Positions 1 to 12,200 of a DNA stretch of 64,000 nucleotides are shown here, in pieces. The notes beneath the pieces are model-generated. The model did not search any database, was not told the origin of the DNA, and saw only the letters and a list, made by a program, of their open reading frames with translations. A program made the translations under genes and the position numbers. The stretch lies in assembly GCA_000733355.1 (NCBI GenBank), contig JNVV01000013.1, positions 113,806 to 177,805 on the forward strand, given 5' to 3'. Origin of the DNA: Falciphora oryzae. Its lineage: Eukaryota > Ascomycota > Sordariomycetes > Magnaporthales > Magnaporthaceae. Numbering within the stretch: the stretch's first letter is position 1; every line of letters starts with the position of its first letter.

Positions 1-811
1 GTATAGCGTACAAAAGCAGGGTTAATGGGCTGTCGTCGAGTCCTCAATTCTTCCAAGCGTCGACGGCGGCGGCGGGCAGCAGCTCCACTGACGTACTTGC
101 GCTGAAGCTTCACACAATGCGCTTCAGATGCGGGACTCGCGCTGTCACGTGCCCCGCGGCAGAAGCCTTTGGGCGGTCAGCGAGGGCGCGCGCGGCCGGC
201 ACCTTGCTCCAAACTGCCGGGACGAGGCAGCAGATCTGCCAGCGCTGGACCCCTGCCCGCGCGCTCTGGCCCGCCCGCTGTGGAACCAAATTTGTCGAGG
301 CAGCAGCAATCGAGCGGCTTGACACGTCTCTGGCTGCTGCTGCTGCGCCCAGCGACACGGCCACGACCGACGGCAAGCACGCCACACATAGCCTACGAGC
401 GAACCCTGGAAAACGTCGGAACCCGCAAGTGCAACCCCGGACTTGACCTGGCATCGGCTGCCCGCCAGAGTCGCATCGCGGCGAATTGCACAACCCCCTT
501 TTTTACGCCATACCAGCGCGGCCGCCCCCTGTCCTTACCCGTCACCAACCGCGGCCGCGTCTTTCAACTTCAAACTCGGCGCCGGGAAGGCCCGCACCGG
601 ACGAAGGCGTTCCACGCCGTCCTCAGCACGGATACGTCCCCCGGCGAAACCGGCCGAACGACATATCATCACCAGTCAAGACCCCACCAGCCCACGGGGC
701 TCGACGACACCTGGAACCTGACCGGGAGGGCGGGAGACAGGGACAGAGGAGGAACAAGAAGAGGGGTAGAAACCACACACGGGCCGGCCCGGTCCCAGTC
801 AGCGAACAGAG
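1..811. other. Intergenic / 5' flank of SYS1
   Basis: GC-rich stretch with several overlapping ORFs on both strands (longest about 320 codons) whose translations are Arg/Ala/Pro-rich and show no recognisable domain. I read it as non-coding upstream sequence of the gene that starts at 812; the opposite end may hold the flank of a gene outside the window. Confidence 0.5.
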
Positions 812-1597
812 ATGGCGCGGAGACGCAGGCCACCGCGCGCCGGCGCGCTGACGGAGCTGCCACCGCTCAAGATCCTGTCGCAGATGGCGATCCTGCAGGC
901 CGTCTACTATGCCGCGGCGCTGGTGCTCATGCTCTTCACCGCGCTCGTCTACGGCCGCACCTTCTCGCTAGACCTCCTCTTCGGCTGGGAGTCGGTGCGC
1001 GGCGACACCACGCAGGGCTGGCTGACGGCCTTTGTGTGGGTGCTCGATGGCGGGCTGGTTGTGTGAGTTTTTTTTTTTTTCTTCGTCCGCACGCAGTGAA
1101 CCCCTTTTTGTCTCCCACGCCCGCGTGTGTTCGATCGTGATTACCTCTTGCGCGAAAGACCCCTTGGCTAACCAGAAAATCTCCACCCCAGCTCCCTCAT
1201 CCTCGTCCTCGTCGTCGTCCGCTCCAAGCTCGTGCCCGACTTCGCCATCTCGCTGCATGTCGTGCACCTGATGGTCACCTGGCTCTACACCGGCCTCATG
1301 CCGCGCCACCTCTTCTGGTGGCTGACCATGGCCGCCTCGAGCGCCTGCGCCGTCGGCCTCGGCATCTGGGGCTGCCGGTACCGCGAGCTGATGCCCATCA
1401 GCTTCGGCGGCATCGGCGGCGGGTCGTCGTCTTCTGCCAACGCCGGCGCCGGCAGGTCTGGGAACGGGCAGGGCAGCAGTGGCGATGCCGGCGACGAAGA
1501 GCAGGGCTTCTCGAGGGGTCGGGGCAGGGGTAGAGGCAGGGACGGCGGAGGAGAGTACGAGATGATGAATATGAATGGCGGCAACGGAGCGAAATAG
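812..1597 (+). CDS. SYS1: Sys1-like Golgi integral membrane protein (2 exons)
   Basis: Exons 812-1062 and 1192-1597, intron GTGAGT..CAG, giving 218 aa. The N-terminal half has the SYS1 signature: an LPPLKIL-like start, a first membrane segment, then FSLDLLFGWESVRGDTTQGW. Exon 2 continues in phase with a hydrophobic segment, RSKLVPDFA and two more membrane segments, so four TM helices as in the family. Sys1 recruits the Arl3/ARFRP1 GTPase to the late Golgi and so supports endosome-Golgi traffic (established for yeast and human). The C-terminal 70 residues are Gly/Ser/Arg-rich with an RGRGRGR run and look disordered and lineage-specific. The ATG at 812 is the first in frame and sits just before the conserved block. 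Confidence 0.9.
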
Positions 1598-1910
1598 ACA
1601 TTCGGTTGTTTTGTGTGTCCCTATGGCCCTGTAATTTGCAAAAGGGAGGCTTGCCTTTTCTGGTTATTTTTGGTATTATTTTTCTTGTACCGCCGTTCTC
1701 AGAGCATGGTTTGGCGTTGATGGCTGGGGTCTGGGTGTCGAACCACTCAATAGAGATATGTTTACAAGAGTAACTGTATGCCGAACGAATAGTTTGTGGT
1801 CAAAGGATTGATGAAGGCGAGTATTTTGTTCTCGGCCTTATTCAGACAACCGATAACCACAGACATGTAACCGCGGTTCTCCTAATAGTCCTAGTACAAC
1901 CATCTTTGCT

Positions 1911-2205
1911 GGCCTTGGTTGACTTTGGTCTCCCCTCCTGTTCCTGCTCCTTGTCGAAACAAGCTCCGGCCGGGCAGTCTGGCCTTCTGTGGTTGCTCTT
2001 GGTGCATTCCCTGACCGGCAGACAAATGGGCTAGTGGGCAATACTTGCCTGGTCACGACGGCATTGGGTAGTTGACCGCAAAAGTTGGCTCACCGTCTCA
2101 ACTGAGCCCTCCACGAGGTATCTGCGACGACGACGACGACGACGATGATGATGATGATGATGACTGTTTTGCTCAGTCCGAGGCGGACCAGCCCTCCTAT
2201 TGGAG
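1911..2205 (-). pseudogene. Decayed duplicate of the 3' end of the SNF2/RING gene
   Basis: This segment aligns along its length with 4951-5205, which carries the last intron and last two exons of the SNF2 gene on the same strand. The reverse-strand peptide YLVEGSVE is kept, followed by the same intron remnant and by an out-of-frame relic of the last exon (MHQEQPQKARL against MHSQQKRKDEL). There is no upstream ATPase sequence, so this is a truncated copy. Where the parent has three GAC units, the copy has a run of about 13 GAC/GAT triplets (2124-2165). Stop codons and frame loss make it non-functional. Confidence 0.75.
2124..2165. repeat. (GAC)n(GAT)n trinucleotide microsatellite
   Basis: An uninterrupted run of GAC triplets followed by GAT triplets inside the decayed SNF2 fragment. 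The corresponding place in the parent gene (about 5153-5161) has only three GAC units, so the repeat expanded after duplication. Confidence 0.85.
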
Positions 2206-3574
2206 TATGGCGCAATTGTAGCCATGCCGTGTGTGCACAAGTAGAGCCTATCTTCGGGGCTCCACGGGCAGCCAGCCTGTCAAACTGGCGTGACACTCGG
2301 CGTCCTTCCCACCCACACCTTTTTGTTCTGGTCTAGGATCGGAACCGGCAAATCAGGCGATAACCCGGTGTTTCCCCGGCCGGTGCACCCGGCGCCAGAC
2401 TTTGCTTCTCTTCCAACGGTATGTGGCAAGGGGAAAATCTCCGAGCGCCGACATGTGCGCCCGGCGCGCCCGGACGACTTCCGACCGTCCCCAGATCCAC
2501 CGTCTGTGTGTGGGCGACGCAATACGTAGGGCGGACGCGATCGTCGATCGGGCGATGCTCCCGTGTGGGATGTGGGGCGAAACGGCGTCAACCTCCTCTC
2601 CCGAAGCAGACGCTGCAGTTCACAGGGTGACGGCATATTCAATGCTGGTTCTTTTCCCCTTATAGCAGGCTGCACTGGCAGCCACCGGCCGCCGAGATTG
2701 CTTGATTTCACATGCTGTCAAGTCTGGAGCGAGAGCTGTCGTCCACCAATGCTGCCCGGCGAATATTGATGCCATCTTCTCGTGGAAGCCACCAGGGGCA
2801 ACCCGCATCGCAGGCCACCAAGTCCGATTAAAATCCACCAAATGGCACCCATTTAGGAGCATTAGATATCCTAAGAGGAGCACGACAAAGACATGACGGA
2901 GCAGCCAGCAGAACGCGGGCCACTTCGGCCTCGGTGCTTGGTGGGCTTATGGTGGTGACATCCGGCGGAGACAACCAAAAGTTGGCCGACCTGGCCGGCC
3001 AACCAAACCAGCGGCCTGTGCTGGCGCCGGGCGTCCAGTTGAACATGTGCCTGGTGAGAATTAGGTGTACGTTGTGTCGCATCAGATACCAAGATCGGGC
3101 GGGCTGGTCGCAACGGCATCGCAACGGCAGTGCATGATGCTTCAAGTCGCGGCGATATTGGTTCTGGCCAGACCCGGTTGGCTCCCGCGCCCGATCTGGA
3201 TCCATTCTTACCCCTTTTCCTTGGGCTTCCCTTACGGAACCAACATCGCCATCAGGGTATACGACTTTCTCAACCGGGAAGGTGGCTGCGCGTAAACATC
3301 CACCCAGGCAGTCGACAAGCTCGGCTATCCTTGGAAAAAGGATGCCAATCAGCGTCTTGGATCGCTGCCCGGAGTCGCATTCGATCAGCGACGCGGGGCC
3401 ACCCCCGCCCTACACCACCGCCACCACCACCGGCATATGTAGTCGTATCGCCGGCACCCGCGGCCAAGATTCCCCGCAGAATCTAATGTCGCCCGAGGGG
3501 CTGACCCCAGACGGGCACATCGAGCGTGTTATCATGGCTCTGGGTGGCGTGGCCGGTGGCCGGGCAATATCCAA

Positions 3575-3583
3575 GATATAAAG
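3575..3583 (+). promoter_or_regulatory. TATA box of the secreted 8-Cys gene
   Basis: GATATAAAG lies about 130 nt upstream of the ATG at 3708, followed by a pyrimidine-rich stretch typical of fungal transcription starts. Confidence 0.55.
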
Positions 3584-3707
3584 CAGCCGATCTCCGCACA
3601 CGACCAGCCATTGTTTCTTCTCCCCTTTCTCTCCGCTGACTGACAAGTCACCAGGAAAACTTCAAGCTATCGGCTCTCCCTCCCCTCGGCGGCACCAATC
3701 AGCCACC

Positions 3708-4372
3708 ATGAAGTTCCTCGTCGCTCTCCTGGCCCTGGCCGCCGCCGTCCTGGCCGCCCCGGCCCCCGAGGTCGCCGCGAGGGCGAGCAAGTTCCCCATG
3801 GACGCCCTCATGTGCACCTGCCAGGACCCCGCCACTGGCGCGACCAGGTCCGATGACATCTGTTGTAAGTCGATTCTGCTTTTACTCATCGGTCCTTTCT
3901 TCCACACCTTCGTGCCTTTTCCTCTTCCTTTTGTTCCTCTTCACCCTTTCGAGGCCTCTCGTGTGAACGGTGCTGACCCTCGATTGTCGCAGTTAACTCT
4001 TATGCCTCCTCCGATATTCGTGGTGGCTGGGTAAGTTTTGGCCTAGTTTCGATCCCATCCTACGAGTTTGCTTGGATGCTTCTACTCTTTTTCGGACTTT
4101 TATGGTTCAAATCCCCTCCTTTAATTTTAACGCTAATACCTTTCTCTTTTTTTTTCTTCTTCCAAAAACAACAGTGCCACCAACTCCAGGAGTGGGTTGG
4201 CCCCATCGAGCGGACGTTTACCGACGAAAACTGCCAGAAGTATTACGGCTCCATTGGCGCACCTGCGTACAGCAAGGCTCTCTGTGTGCCCACCCAGCTT
4301 TGCGACGCATACAACGGCACATGGGGCGACGAGAAATACTACAGGTTCTGCAAGTGGGGAGGTGGCCCGTAA
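3708..4372 (+). CDS. Small secreted 8-cysteine protein (3 exons), effector-like
   Basis: Exons 3708-3864, 3993-4030 and 4175-4372 give 130 aa; all three join in frame with GTAAGT donors. A signal peptide of about 16-17 residues ends at an Ala-rich site (AVLAAPAP). The mature chain has eight cysteines, consistent with four disulfides: MCTCQD, DDIC, WC, ENC, two LC and FC. The 38-nt middle exon is small but needed to keep frame. Proteins of this kind in Sordariomycetes act outside the cell as effectors, antimicrobial or surface proteins; I do not recognise the family and assign no function. A TATA box and the single ATG support the start. Confidence 0.75.
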
Positions 4373-4978
4373 ATGGTTGCAGGAAGGATGCGTTGTTAGT
4401 GGTTAACTACTCTGCATCCGGCCCCGCCAGCCGGATCCAGTCGGCGAAGGGGCATACCCATCCGCCCTGTTGGAATCCAGCGGCGACAACATCATTTTCA
4501 TAGCTTAATCTCTAATTCTTGCCAAGAGGAAGCCATAGCCAGCTTAAAGCTCATCGCTAATGTACTCGTTATTAATGTCTTTTGTTGCAATCCCATTGCG
4601 CCACACAAGTTAAAAGCGAAGCCCGCTTATCAACCAGGTGGCTGACAATCGGGTCAAATATGCTTTGCGACATCTTTCGACGGGCGCGGCGGCTACCTGT
4701 GGTCGTATTTGGTGCCTTTTTTTTTTTTTGTGTTGACGCGGCAACAGCAAAAATGATAAACTTACCCGAACGACCCAACCCTGGTACTCATGATTTAACG
4801 GCGGCGAGATCCGAGAACTGAAAGACTGAAATAATAAATTGGACATAACTATTTATTACAAAAGTTAGTACGCGCGGTAGGAATAGTCTCGGAGTAAACG
4901 AAGTAAGAACAATATTTGTGCCTCGGCCATGTTTAGGCAACATCCCTACTGGCCTGGGTTGACTTCTGCCCCCAGCTC
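4373..4978. other. Intergenic region with a short SNF2-derived fragment
   Basis: Separates two convergent genes. About 50 nt near 4748-4800 resembles the exon-8/intron-8 junction of the neighbouring SNF2 gene (about 5383-5432: the same ACCCGAAC...GGTACTCATGAT core), so a second scrap of that gene lies here. A T run is at 4718-4729. Nothing else is apparent. Confidence 0.55.
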
Positions 4979-7900
4979 CTACTCCTTGCTAAAACCAGCC
5001 CTAGCCAGCTCGTCTTTTCGTTTTTGCTGCGAGTGCATAACCTGACCGGCACGTACGCGCGTTAGTGAGATGCCATTTACCTGGTCACGGGTGGAGGGAG
5101 TCGCGTAAGTTTAACTCACTATCTCAACCGAGCCCTCCACCAGGTATCTGGTGACGACGACCGGTTTGGTCTGTCCAAGGCGGACGGCTCTCCCAATCGC
5201 CTGTCTCTCTACGCTCGGATTCCACTGGGGCTCGAGGATAAAGATTCGGCTCGCGGCGGTGAGGTTCAAACTGTAGTTGTTGTCCACGTGGGCTGTTGTT
5301 AGCTTCGACTGTACCGCTCCAGCCCTCATATCTTTCAACCAGGACTGGTGAACATTGCAAATTGTAGAAGCGGCGGAGGCTGGCATATCAAACTCACCCG
5401 AACGCCCCAACCCCGGTACTCATGATAAGAACTCGCATTTCCTTGTCGGCTGTGAACCTTTGCATATTGACCTGTCTCTCCTTGAGGCTGTGATCACCGT
5501 CGATCCTCTGGTGGAGGATGTGTCTGCGCCTCAACTGGCGGGCTATGAGATCCAAAGACCGCGTCCAGCAGGAGAAGACGATGCTTTGGTTGAATTGGTC
5601 AGCGTTAGCCTTTGCGTTCTCGAACTCAAACTGTAGTGGGAAGGGCCATCTACTAGTCAAGCAGCGGAATCTTCATAATTTACCTTTTCTCATCTGGTCC
5701 GATGCTTTCGAGATCCTCCATCAGTTTATTAATCTTGCTTGAAGTCCCGTACCTGTCGAAATAGTCGTCCTGGTCGTCGGGCTCCCCAAATCCCATCTCC
5801 TGTGCCAATGTCATGTTATCCGTCATGGTGAGATCCTCCCCACCGAGTTCGTGCTCTTGACACACTGAACATGCAGGTGATGGCAAAGATCTAGGCATCA
5901 GAGACATGGTGGCCGGGTAGCCCAGCGAGACCTCATCTGGGAACAAGCATTGCTCACAAAACCTGTGACGGCACTTGAAGCCGCTGCTCCCGAGCGCGCT
6001 GCCTCCGGCTCCGAAGGAGGCCAGGACAGAAATCAGTGCCCCGCACCCGGAGCAAGCGATGTCCGCGTCGCTGCCGTAGGAGTCCAGTAGCGCATCTCTC
6101 GCCGTCCTCTTGTCCTGGCGAGCCTTCAGGGCGAAGGGTTTCTGGAACGTGCCGTGGTTGCACAGCAGCCGCAGCTGCAGCTGTACCTGGAAGGGCCCGA
6201 AGTGGTTCCCCTTGCCGACCCGCTCCCACGCCTTGGCCCGGACGAGGCTGGCCATTGTCTGATGCGTCTCATCGTAGTGCTGCTTCTCGGCCGGGGAGAG
6301 GATCACCCAGCCTATCACCTCCTTCGGCGCGGGCATATCGGCAAGCTCTCGCGTGCGTCTCAGGCAGACGCAGTCCATGAGGCGTGCCAGCGCCTCGATG
6401 CCTTTATCTGGATCCTCTTTGATAGGCCTGGTGACGTACTTCTGGAAGACGCACTTATTCTCTAGCTGGCTGAGTTTTAGGAACGAAATCAGGGATGCGA
6501 GATCGTCGAGTCGGTTCTGGATTGGTGTCGCCGTCAGGCACCAACGGAACTTTGCTGATAAATCCGAGACTGCCTTGAAAAGACCCGTTTCCTTTCTTCG
6601 GATTGTGTGGGCTTTGCCGATACTTGAGGTTAGGAACGAGGCGTAGCTAGAATGTTGAGGATTCAAAAAAATGAGCCTTCGGCTTAATTACCTTCGTCAA
6701 GTATGATTCTGAACCAGCGGATATGTCTCATGACATTGCTCGCGCTCGCACGCTTGAGGCTAACAGCGACCGTATGGTAGGTGGTGAACACTATATCACT
6801 GGACTCGTAGAGCTCCTGCTCATTGTCTCGAGTTTTCCCATAGTATTCAGTGACCTTGAGTGGCATGTCAAGGCGGCTGGGGAGCATTATCACCTAGTTA
6901 GTAACTGGGTTCAAGGAAACATGGTGGAGCTGATCATTTCACTTTGGATGGGCTCAGATGGCTGACTTACCTGTCAATCTCTGGCTTCCAGGATGTTTGC
7001 ATGATAACTAGAGCCGGTTAGCATGAGTTGATCATAATTAATCGTAAGGCAACCAAGGGTGCAACCTACGTGTAGAAGGCACAACGATAAGCGTGGCCTT
7101 GCACCGGCGGCTGCGGCGGGCGCGTTTAGTGTGAGTAGACCGCTGGCGTTGATCAACGTCTTCTTGCACCCACGCCTCAGCATCTTTGAGGGTCTGCACG
7201 ATCAGCGCCAGTGATGACAGAGACTTCCCCATGCCCATGTCATCTGCGAGGATGCCACCGCCCAAATCGCTTGGTGGGTTTCCCTCTTCTACGCCGGTAA
7301 GCCTGTGTTTATATCTGCAATATTATTCTGGTGAGCAATTAATGTGTTGACCATCGAGCGATTATTTGACCGTAACAAGAGCCGTGGGGGAGTTCCTTAC
7401 TTTTCGATGACGCCAGACTCGGGGGCTACGACAGGCTCCCAGAGACTGAACCTTTCCGGCGTTGGCCCAATTTCTCTCTGTAACATGAAGTGCAACGCCT
7501 CCTCTTGGTGCCTGAGGTTTGGTAGAGTCGGTCAGAGCCAAGAATAATTGGGATATGGCAGAGAAAAGAAAAGAATAAAGCAAGGCAGTCAGCCATTGGG
7601 TTGTGGCAATTAGTACATACGGGAGCAGCTGTGTCCGGACCCCAGACCCTACCTTGGTCCGCTCCAAGGTTTTGTATCTTGTGAGGGATCCAATGGCATC
7701 CGAGATTGCGCGCCTCTCATTTGCTTCCTCTTGAGCAGCATCGGCTTTCCGCATGCCTTCAGCAGGACCTAAGCCCTGTATGGAGTCTCGCAGAGCATCC
7801 TCCAGGCCAGGGAATACAATGACGTGCGGGTTGTAGTACTCGAGTCCAAGGAGTCCAAGTCCATTATCGGGGTCCTGTAGATAGATTTCTTCGGCGGAGA

Positions 7901-8574
7901 GAGCTAATCCTACTCCTTCTGCGTCGGACCGGGGCCCGTAGATATTGATGTCGGCTTTGAGTATTCCATCCGCTGGCCTGTTGGCCCGTTCGATAACCTT
8001 GGCGGCGGCCTTGCACTTTACAAATGCTGTGACCTGGAGAGAGCGCTGGGTGGAGACCTCGTTAATAGCTCGTAGCCCTCGAGTTAGCAAGTCGGAGACC
8101 TGGGCGAAGTCCGTCCCGTCTGGGAACTTGAGCGTGATGTATTCCGAGTCCATGGCAACGTCGAACTGGTAGATCTCCTGAGAGCAGTCGAGCCTGGCTC
8201 TATGTTGTCCCATGTTCCCGACAAGCTTCACGCTGGCGTCGTGGATCTGCACGAAAAGACGGATGAGGCAATGTATTAATTCGTCGGTTGACGGAGGCAG
8301 ATTAGCACGACTAAAGTAGACAGTCACATACCGCACCGAAGCAGCAGTAGTCACGGTCCTTGCCTCCCATGGCCTTCTGGACGTCCTCCTCAATGGCGTT
8401 ATCCTCGCCAATCTCTTGGTCAAACCATTGGTTGATGCAGTCTTGTGAGTCGTTGCACGTAGCGAGCTCGAGATTGGGCCATTCGGAATCGAGCAGATCG
8501 AAGCCGTGCGGCCCTAGCGGACTGTCATCGTCCTCGTCCACCACAGCCCAGAAGTCTCGACCTCGATCCTCCAT
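4979..8574 (-). CDS. SNF2-family DNA-dependent ATPase with RING finger (RAD5/RAD16/HLTF-like), 10 exons
   Basis: Exons on the minus strand: 8574-8332, 8246-7621, 7511-7401, 7314-7070, 7007-6971, 6876-6692, 6611-5684, 5649-5398, 5270-5120, 5041-4979 (about 946 aa). Motifs in order: GGGILADDMGMGKS (Walker A, K near 357), DEAH (about 481-484), LTATPIQNR, a RING-like cysteine/histidine cluster (CSGCG...CRHRFCEQC...CSVC) between the two ATPase lobes, then RIDGDHSL, GVGAFGLNLT and QAIGRAVRLGQTK. This order marks the RAD5/RAD16 branch: chromatin remodelling or translocase activity joined to E3 ubiquitin ligase activity, in the nucleus, often in DNA-damage tolerance. The exon 7/8 join needs an intron of only 34 nt; the conventional 53-nt choice would shift the frame. 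No HIRAN domain was recognised in the N-terminal third, so it is probably not the strict RAD5 orthologue. Confidence 0.85.
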
Positions 8575-9267
8575 TGGTGGTCTGATGGTCGCTAGCGGCA
8601 GGGAATGATGTTTGATGTCTGCAGTCTCGACGCTTTGGAGATCTGATTTGGGGGTTTTGTCTCTAATCCAAATTATACTGCGGAGGAGTGCGGGAGAATT
8701 TGAGGCGGGTAGTTGAGGACATGAGCCTGGGGAGGATCAGGATTTTTGCGCTTGGGTGGTCCAGTGCGGATGGGAGCAAGCACCCGGTCTGCCAGGCGCT
8801 ACTGTTGAGGTGAGGCTCTCTGGTGGGAAGGGGCTGGGGCTGGGCAAAAACGCCTAACTGCGCCAGCGCCTGGCGTGCGCATTGTTGGGCGAGCAATCAG
8901 CAGCCTACACGGCGGCAGGTGTAACAATTGCGGGGGCATCATGCAGCCAGGCGATCGCCTACATGCAGGCCGCCGGCCTTCAATGGGTCGCCCGACTGAG
9001 GCGCAGCCAAATTTGATCTCGGACGTGTAGCCAGCACAGCATCAATGGTAAGGCTACATACCACGCATCTCAACCCGGCGAGGGGGAGGGGTTCGCGTCT
9101 CCGGCACGATAATTATTCATTACTTCGCCCCGATTCTCTCCTCTCCGTCGATTCCTCGGAAACCCGCCCGCCATCCCACGCCATTTACTTGACCGACCGC
9201 CCACGCATCCTTCCAGTCATCCACGTTGGGAGTTACCGTCCCATGAATCACAGACCTTCCAACAAAA
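8575..9267. other. Divergent promoter region between SNF2/RING and NACHT genes
   Basis: 693 nt between two divergently transcribed starts (8574 minus, 9268 plus). Short ORFs in it have no domain. I see no clear TATA box. Confidence 0.5.
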
Positions 9268-12200
9268 ATGACATCCACGCCTTCGGGCCCGCAACCCGGC
9301 AAGTCCGGGTTTCAGATGGCCTTGGACTCGTTCACCAAGCAGTTGACTCAGTCAGAAGCAAATGAGTTCAAGGTGGCGACTGTCGATGACCTGAAGCTCG
9401 AGATTCTTAGGCTTCAAGAAAATCAGCGCCAGAAGAGAGGAGGTATGGCCAACATGCGGAGAATCGAGGGGTTCGTTGAAGCCATGGAGCAGTTCGGCAA
9501 GGTTATTGAGGTATTTGTAAACACCTCAGAGATGCTCGCTTTTGTCTGGGGACCGATGAAGCTCATTCTTCAGGTAAATTGAAGCACCCCAAATGCGAAA
9601 GCCCCTGAGAATGTCATGTGGGAGTATGGAGACCGTGTTATTTGTCAGGGCTTCACTAAGAACGGCAATTCCAACCTTAGACCGCAAGCAAGTGGATTGA
9701 GTCTCTCAATGCGATCCTCGACGCGTACCAGAGCATTGCTCTACATCTTCCGATCTTTCAAGCGTACGAGAAAACGTTTGCCCGAAATCCGGCGATGCAA
9801 ACCGTCCTGACCAAGATGTGGACCGTCATTCTCGACTTCCACAAGGAGGCGCTCGCGATCCTGAGCAAGAACAGTAAGCACACTATGGATTGCATTCCGG
9901 TGTATGTTTAGCCTCGGGAAGCTGACAGGTAGCCATTGCGTGCTTCAACGTTGATAGCGCTGAAGCAGATCTTTCGGGCCTTATGGAGTGACTTTGGTAG
10001 TCGATTCAAGCCTATGCTTGATGAGCTGACGCAGCTCAAGGACCTGGTGACAACGCAAGCAAACCAGGCGCATATCAGTAAATTCATGGAGGACCGGCCC
10101 AGGATCCTTGCCCTTTTGAAAAAGGCGCAGCAACAAACCAAAGACAATGCCTTCGAGCAGGTGCTGCGCTGGCTATCAGCAGTGTCACCAGATAAGGAAT
10201 TCGAGAAGCACCAGGAGGCTTTGAAAGAGGTGTACAGAGATACCAAGAAGCAAAGTGGCCAGTGGATTCTGGAGCATGAGGAGATGAAGAGCTGGCTGAG
10301 TACGAGCCTCCCCAAGGGATCCATCCTTTGGGTTACTGGAATCCCCGGAGCAGGTAACTATTCTTCAGTGTTTCCACCAGCACAACGTGCATCTTTCCCA
10401 ATATTCATTCCAACCTGAACACTGACAAACTTTAGGTAAATCCGTGCTTGCTTCCGTGGTCATCCAAAAACTCAAAGAGACCAGAGAAGCCGAAGGAAGC
10501 AGAAGACAGAAGAAGAACAAGCAGCCTCAGAGCTCAAATGCCTTCTTCTTTTGCAAATACAAGGATAATGAACGAAACCAGGCGCGGGCGATCCTTACCA
10601 GCCTTCTCAGCCAACTCCTCACAATGGACGACGATCTTATTCCATATGTCTATCAGGAGCGCCGCAGCAAAGGAGGTAGCAGGCTAGAATCGCTAGACCT
10701 CTGCAAGGAGCTACTGGGAGTGGTCGTGAAAAACGGGACTACGAAGTTTCTCGTAGTAGATGGCATCGACGAGTGCGAAGAAGGCGAGCGCAAGTTGTTC
10801 TTCGACTGCGTTATCGAGCTGGTCCGTCAGTGCGACAATCAAAGTCCAGGCAGCCTCAGACTGCTCATCTTTAGCAGAGAAGAGCCGGATATCAAGAAGC
10901 GCCTTACAGGCGAGCGCTCCATCAGGATTGAGCCGGAAGTCGTGGAGCAAGATATCGAGCCCTACGTGGGGTTCCACTGCCGCCGTCTCCAGGAGGAGTT
11001 CAAGGACCGCGTCGAACTGAGCGATGATGAGCTTTTGCGCATCCAAAAAAACGTGGTGGGCCGAGCGGATGGTAAGCTCGACACCAACCTGTCCCAGCCG
11101 AATGCAGAAATTCGATCAAAACTAGCTTGGCTAATTACCGGATTTGTTCTTTCCAGGGATGTTTCTTTTTGCCAGCTTGGTGATGAGGAATCTGAGACGG
11201 CAGAAAACGGTTCTCGGCCTCAAAACGGAGCTACGTCCGGAGAATTTTCCAAGTGACTTGAACTCTGCGTAAGTTTGTTATTCTTGGATAATGCTCTCTC
11301 TCTTTGGATGTCAATAATAGCAACTTTACGTGTGCCAGGAGTGCGCCATTCTCTAACTATCATACCCAAAACAACTACAGCTACGACCGGACGCTCTACA
11401 GCATCATGGACCAAGCTACCCCTGGGGACAAGGAGGTAATACAGGGCATACTCAAGTTCATGATATGCTGCTGCCGTCCACTCAAATGGCATGAGATTCA
11501 GGCCGCTATCTCGATCGTGACTGATGCGGGATTAGAGTACCTGGACCCAGAACGCTGCGTGCAAGCACAAGCGCAAGACCTCTTTGGGTCACTGGTGTCG
11601 GAGACGGCAGACGGGGGTAGAGTTGAGTTCGTACACAAGACAGCGGAGGAGTAAGTTTACATTCAGACCCTGGCTATTATCGATAACCCGTCTTTGGAAT
11701 GCCAGATGCTAACGAAGATGTGTATAATTACAGCTACATTGTCCAAGTGCGGGACGTTATCGATATAACACCCCTCTCCGCAGAACACAGTATGACCGGA
11801 CTGTGTCTACAATACCTCACATGGGGGTGTTTTGACAGGGAATTCCAACCCAATCCCGAGGATCCCGAGCAGCAATTTGCGTTCCAGGACTATGCTTCTG
11901 CCCACTGGACCGATCATATTGGGCACCTTGTCAGGGCTGCGAAGGGCAGGTCTTCCGGCACTGAAAACTCGGGGCTCTTGGATAAGGACATCGAGGAGAT
12001 GGAGCAAGCTGCGGGGAGCTTCATGACTCGGTTCGAATCCGAGCTTATGGAGCAAACAGAGGCAAAATGCCCATGGGCCGATGCGGCAAGTTCCCTAGGC
12101 CTTCCCGAGCCGTTCTTCAGTGCTATCTGGAGAGGCGTGAACTGGCATCAGACAAGGAAAGGGGACGAAGTGGATGAGATATTCCCAAAGTCTCTCCAGT

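Larger units (their letters stand above)
1598..3707. other. Intergenic region between SYS1 and the secreted 8-Cys gene
   Basis: 2.1 kb without a convincing gene. It holds the decayed SNF2 3' fragment (1911-2205, separate entry) and, near its right end, the promoter of the 3708 gene. Short ORFs on both strands between 2290 and 3490 have no recognisable domain. Confidence 0.6.

Noticed and set aside
169..1140. 323-codon ORF at the left end
   Set aside because: Composition is random GC-rich; it overlaps the SYS1 first exon in another frame.
4108..4118. GGTTCAAATCC, a perfect tRNA B-box-like string
   Set aside because: It lies inside intron 2 of the 8-Cys gene and no A-box or cloverleaf arms were found around it.
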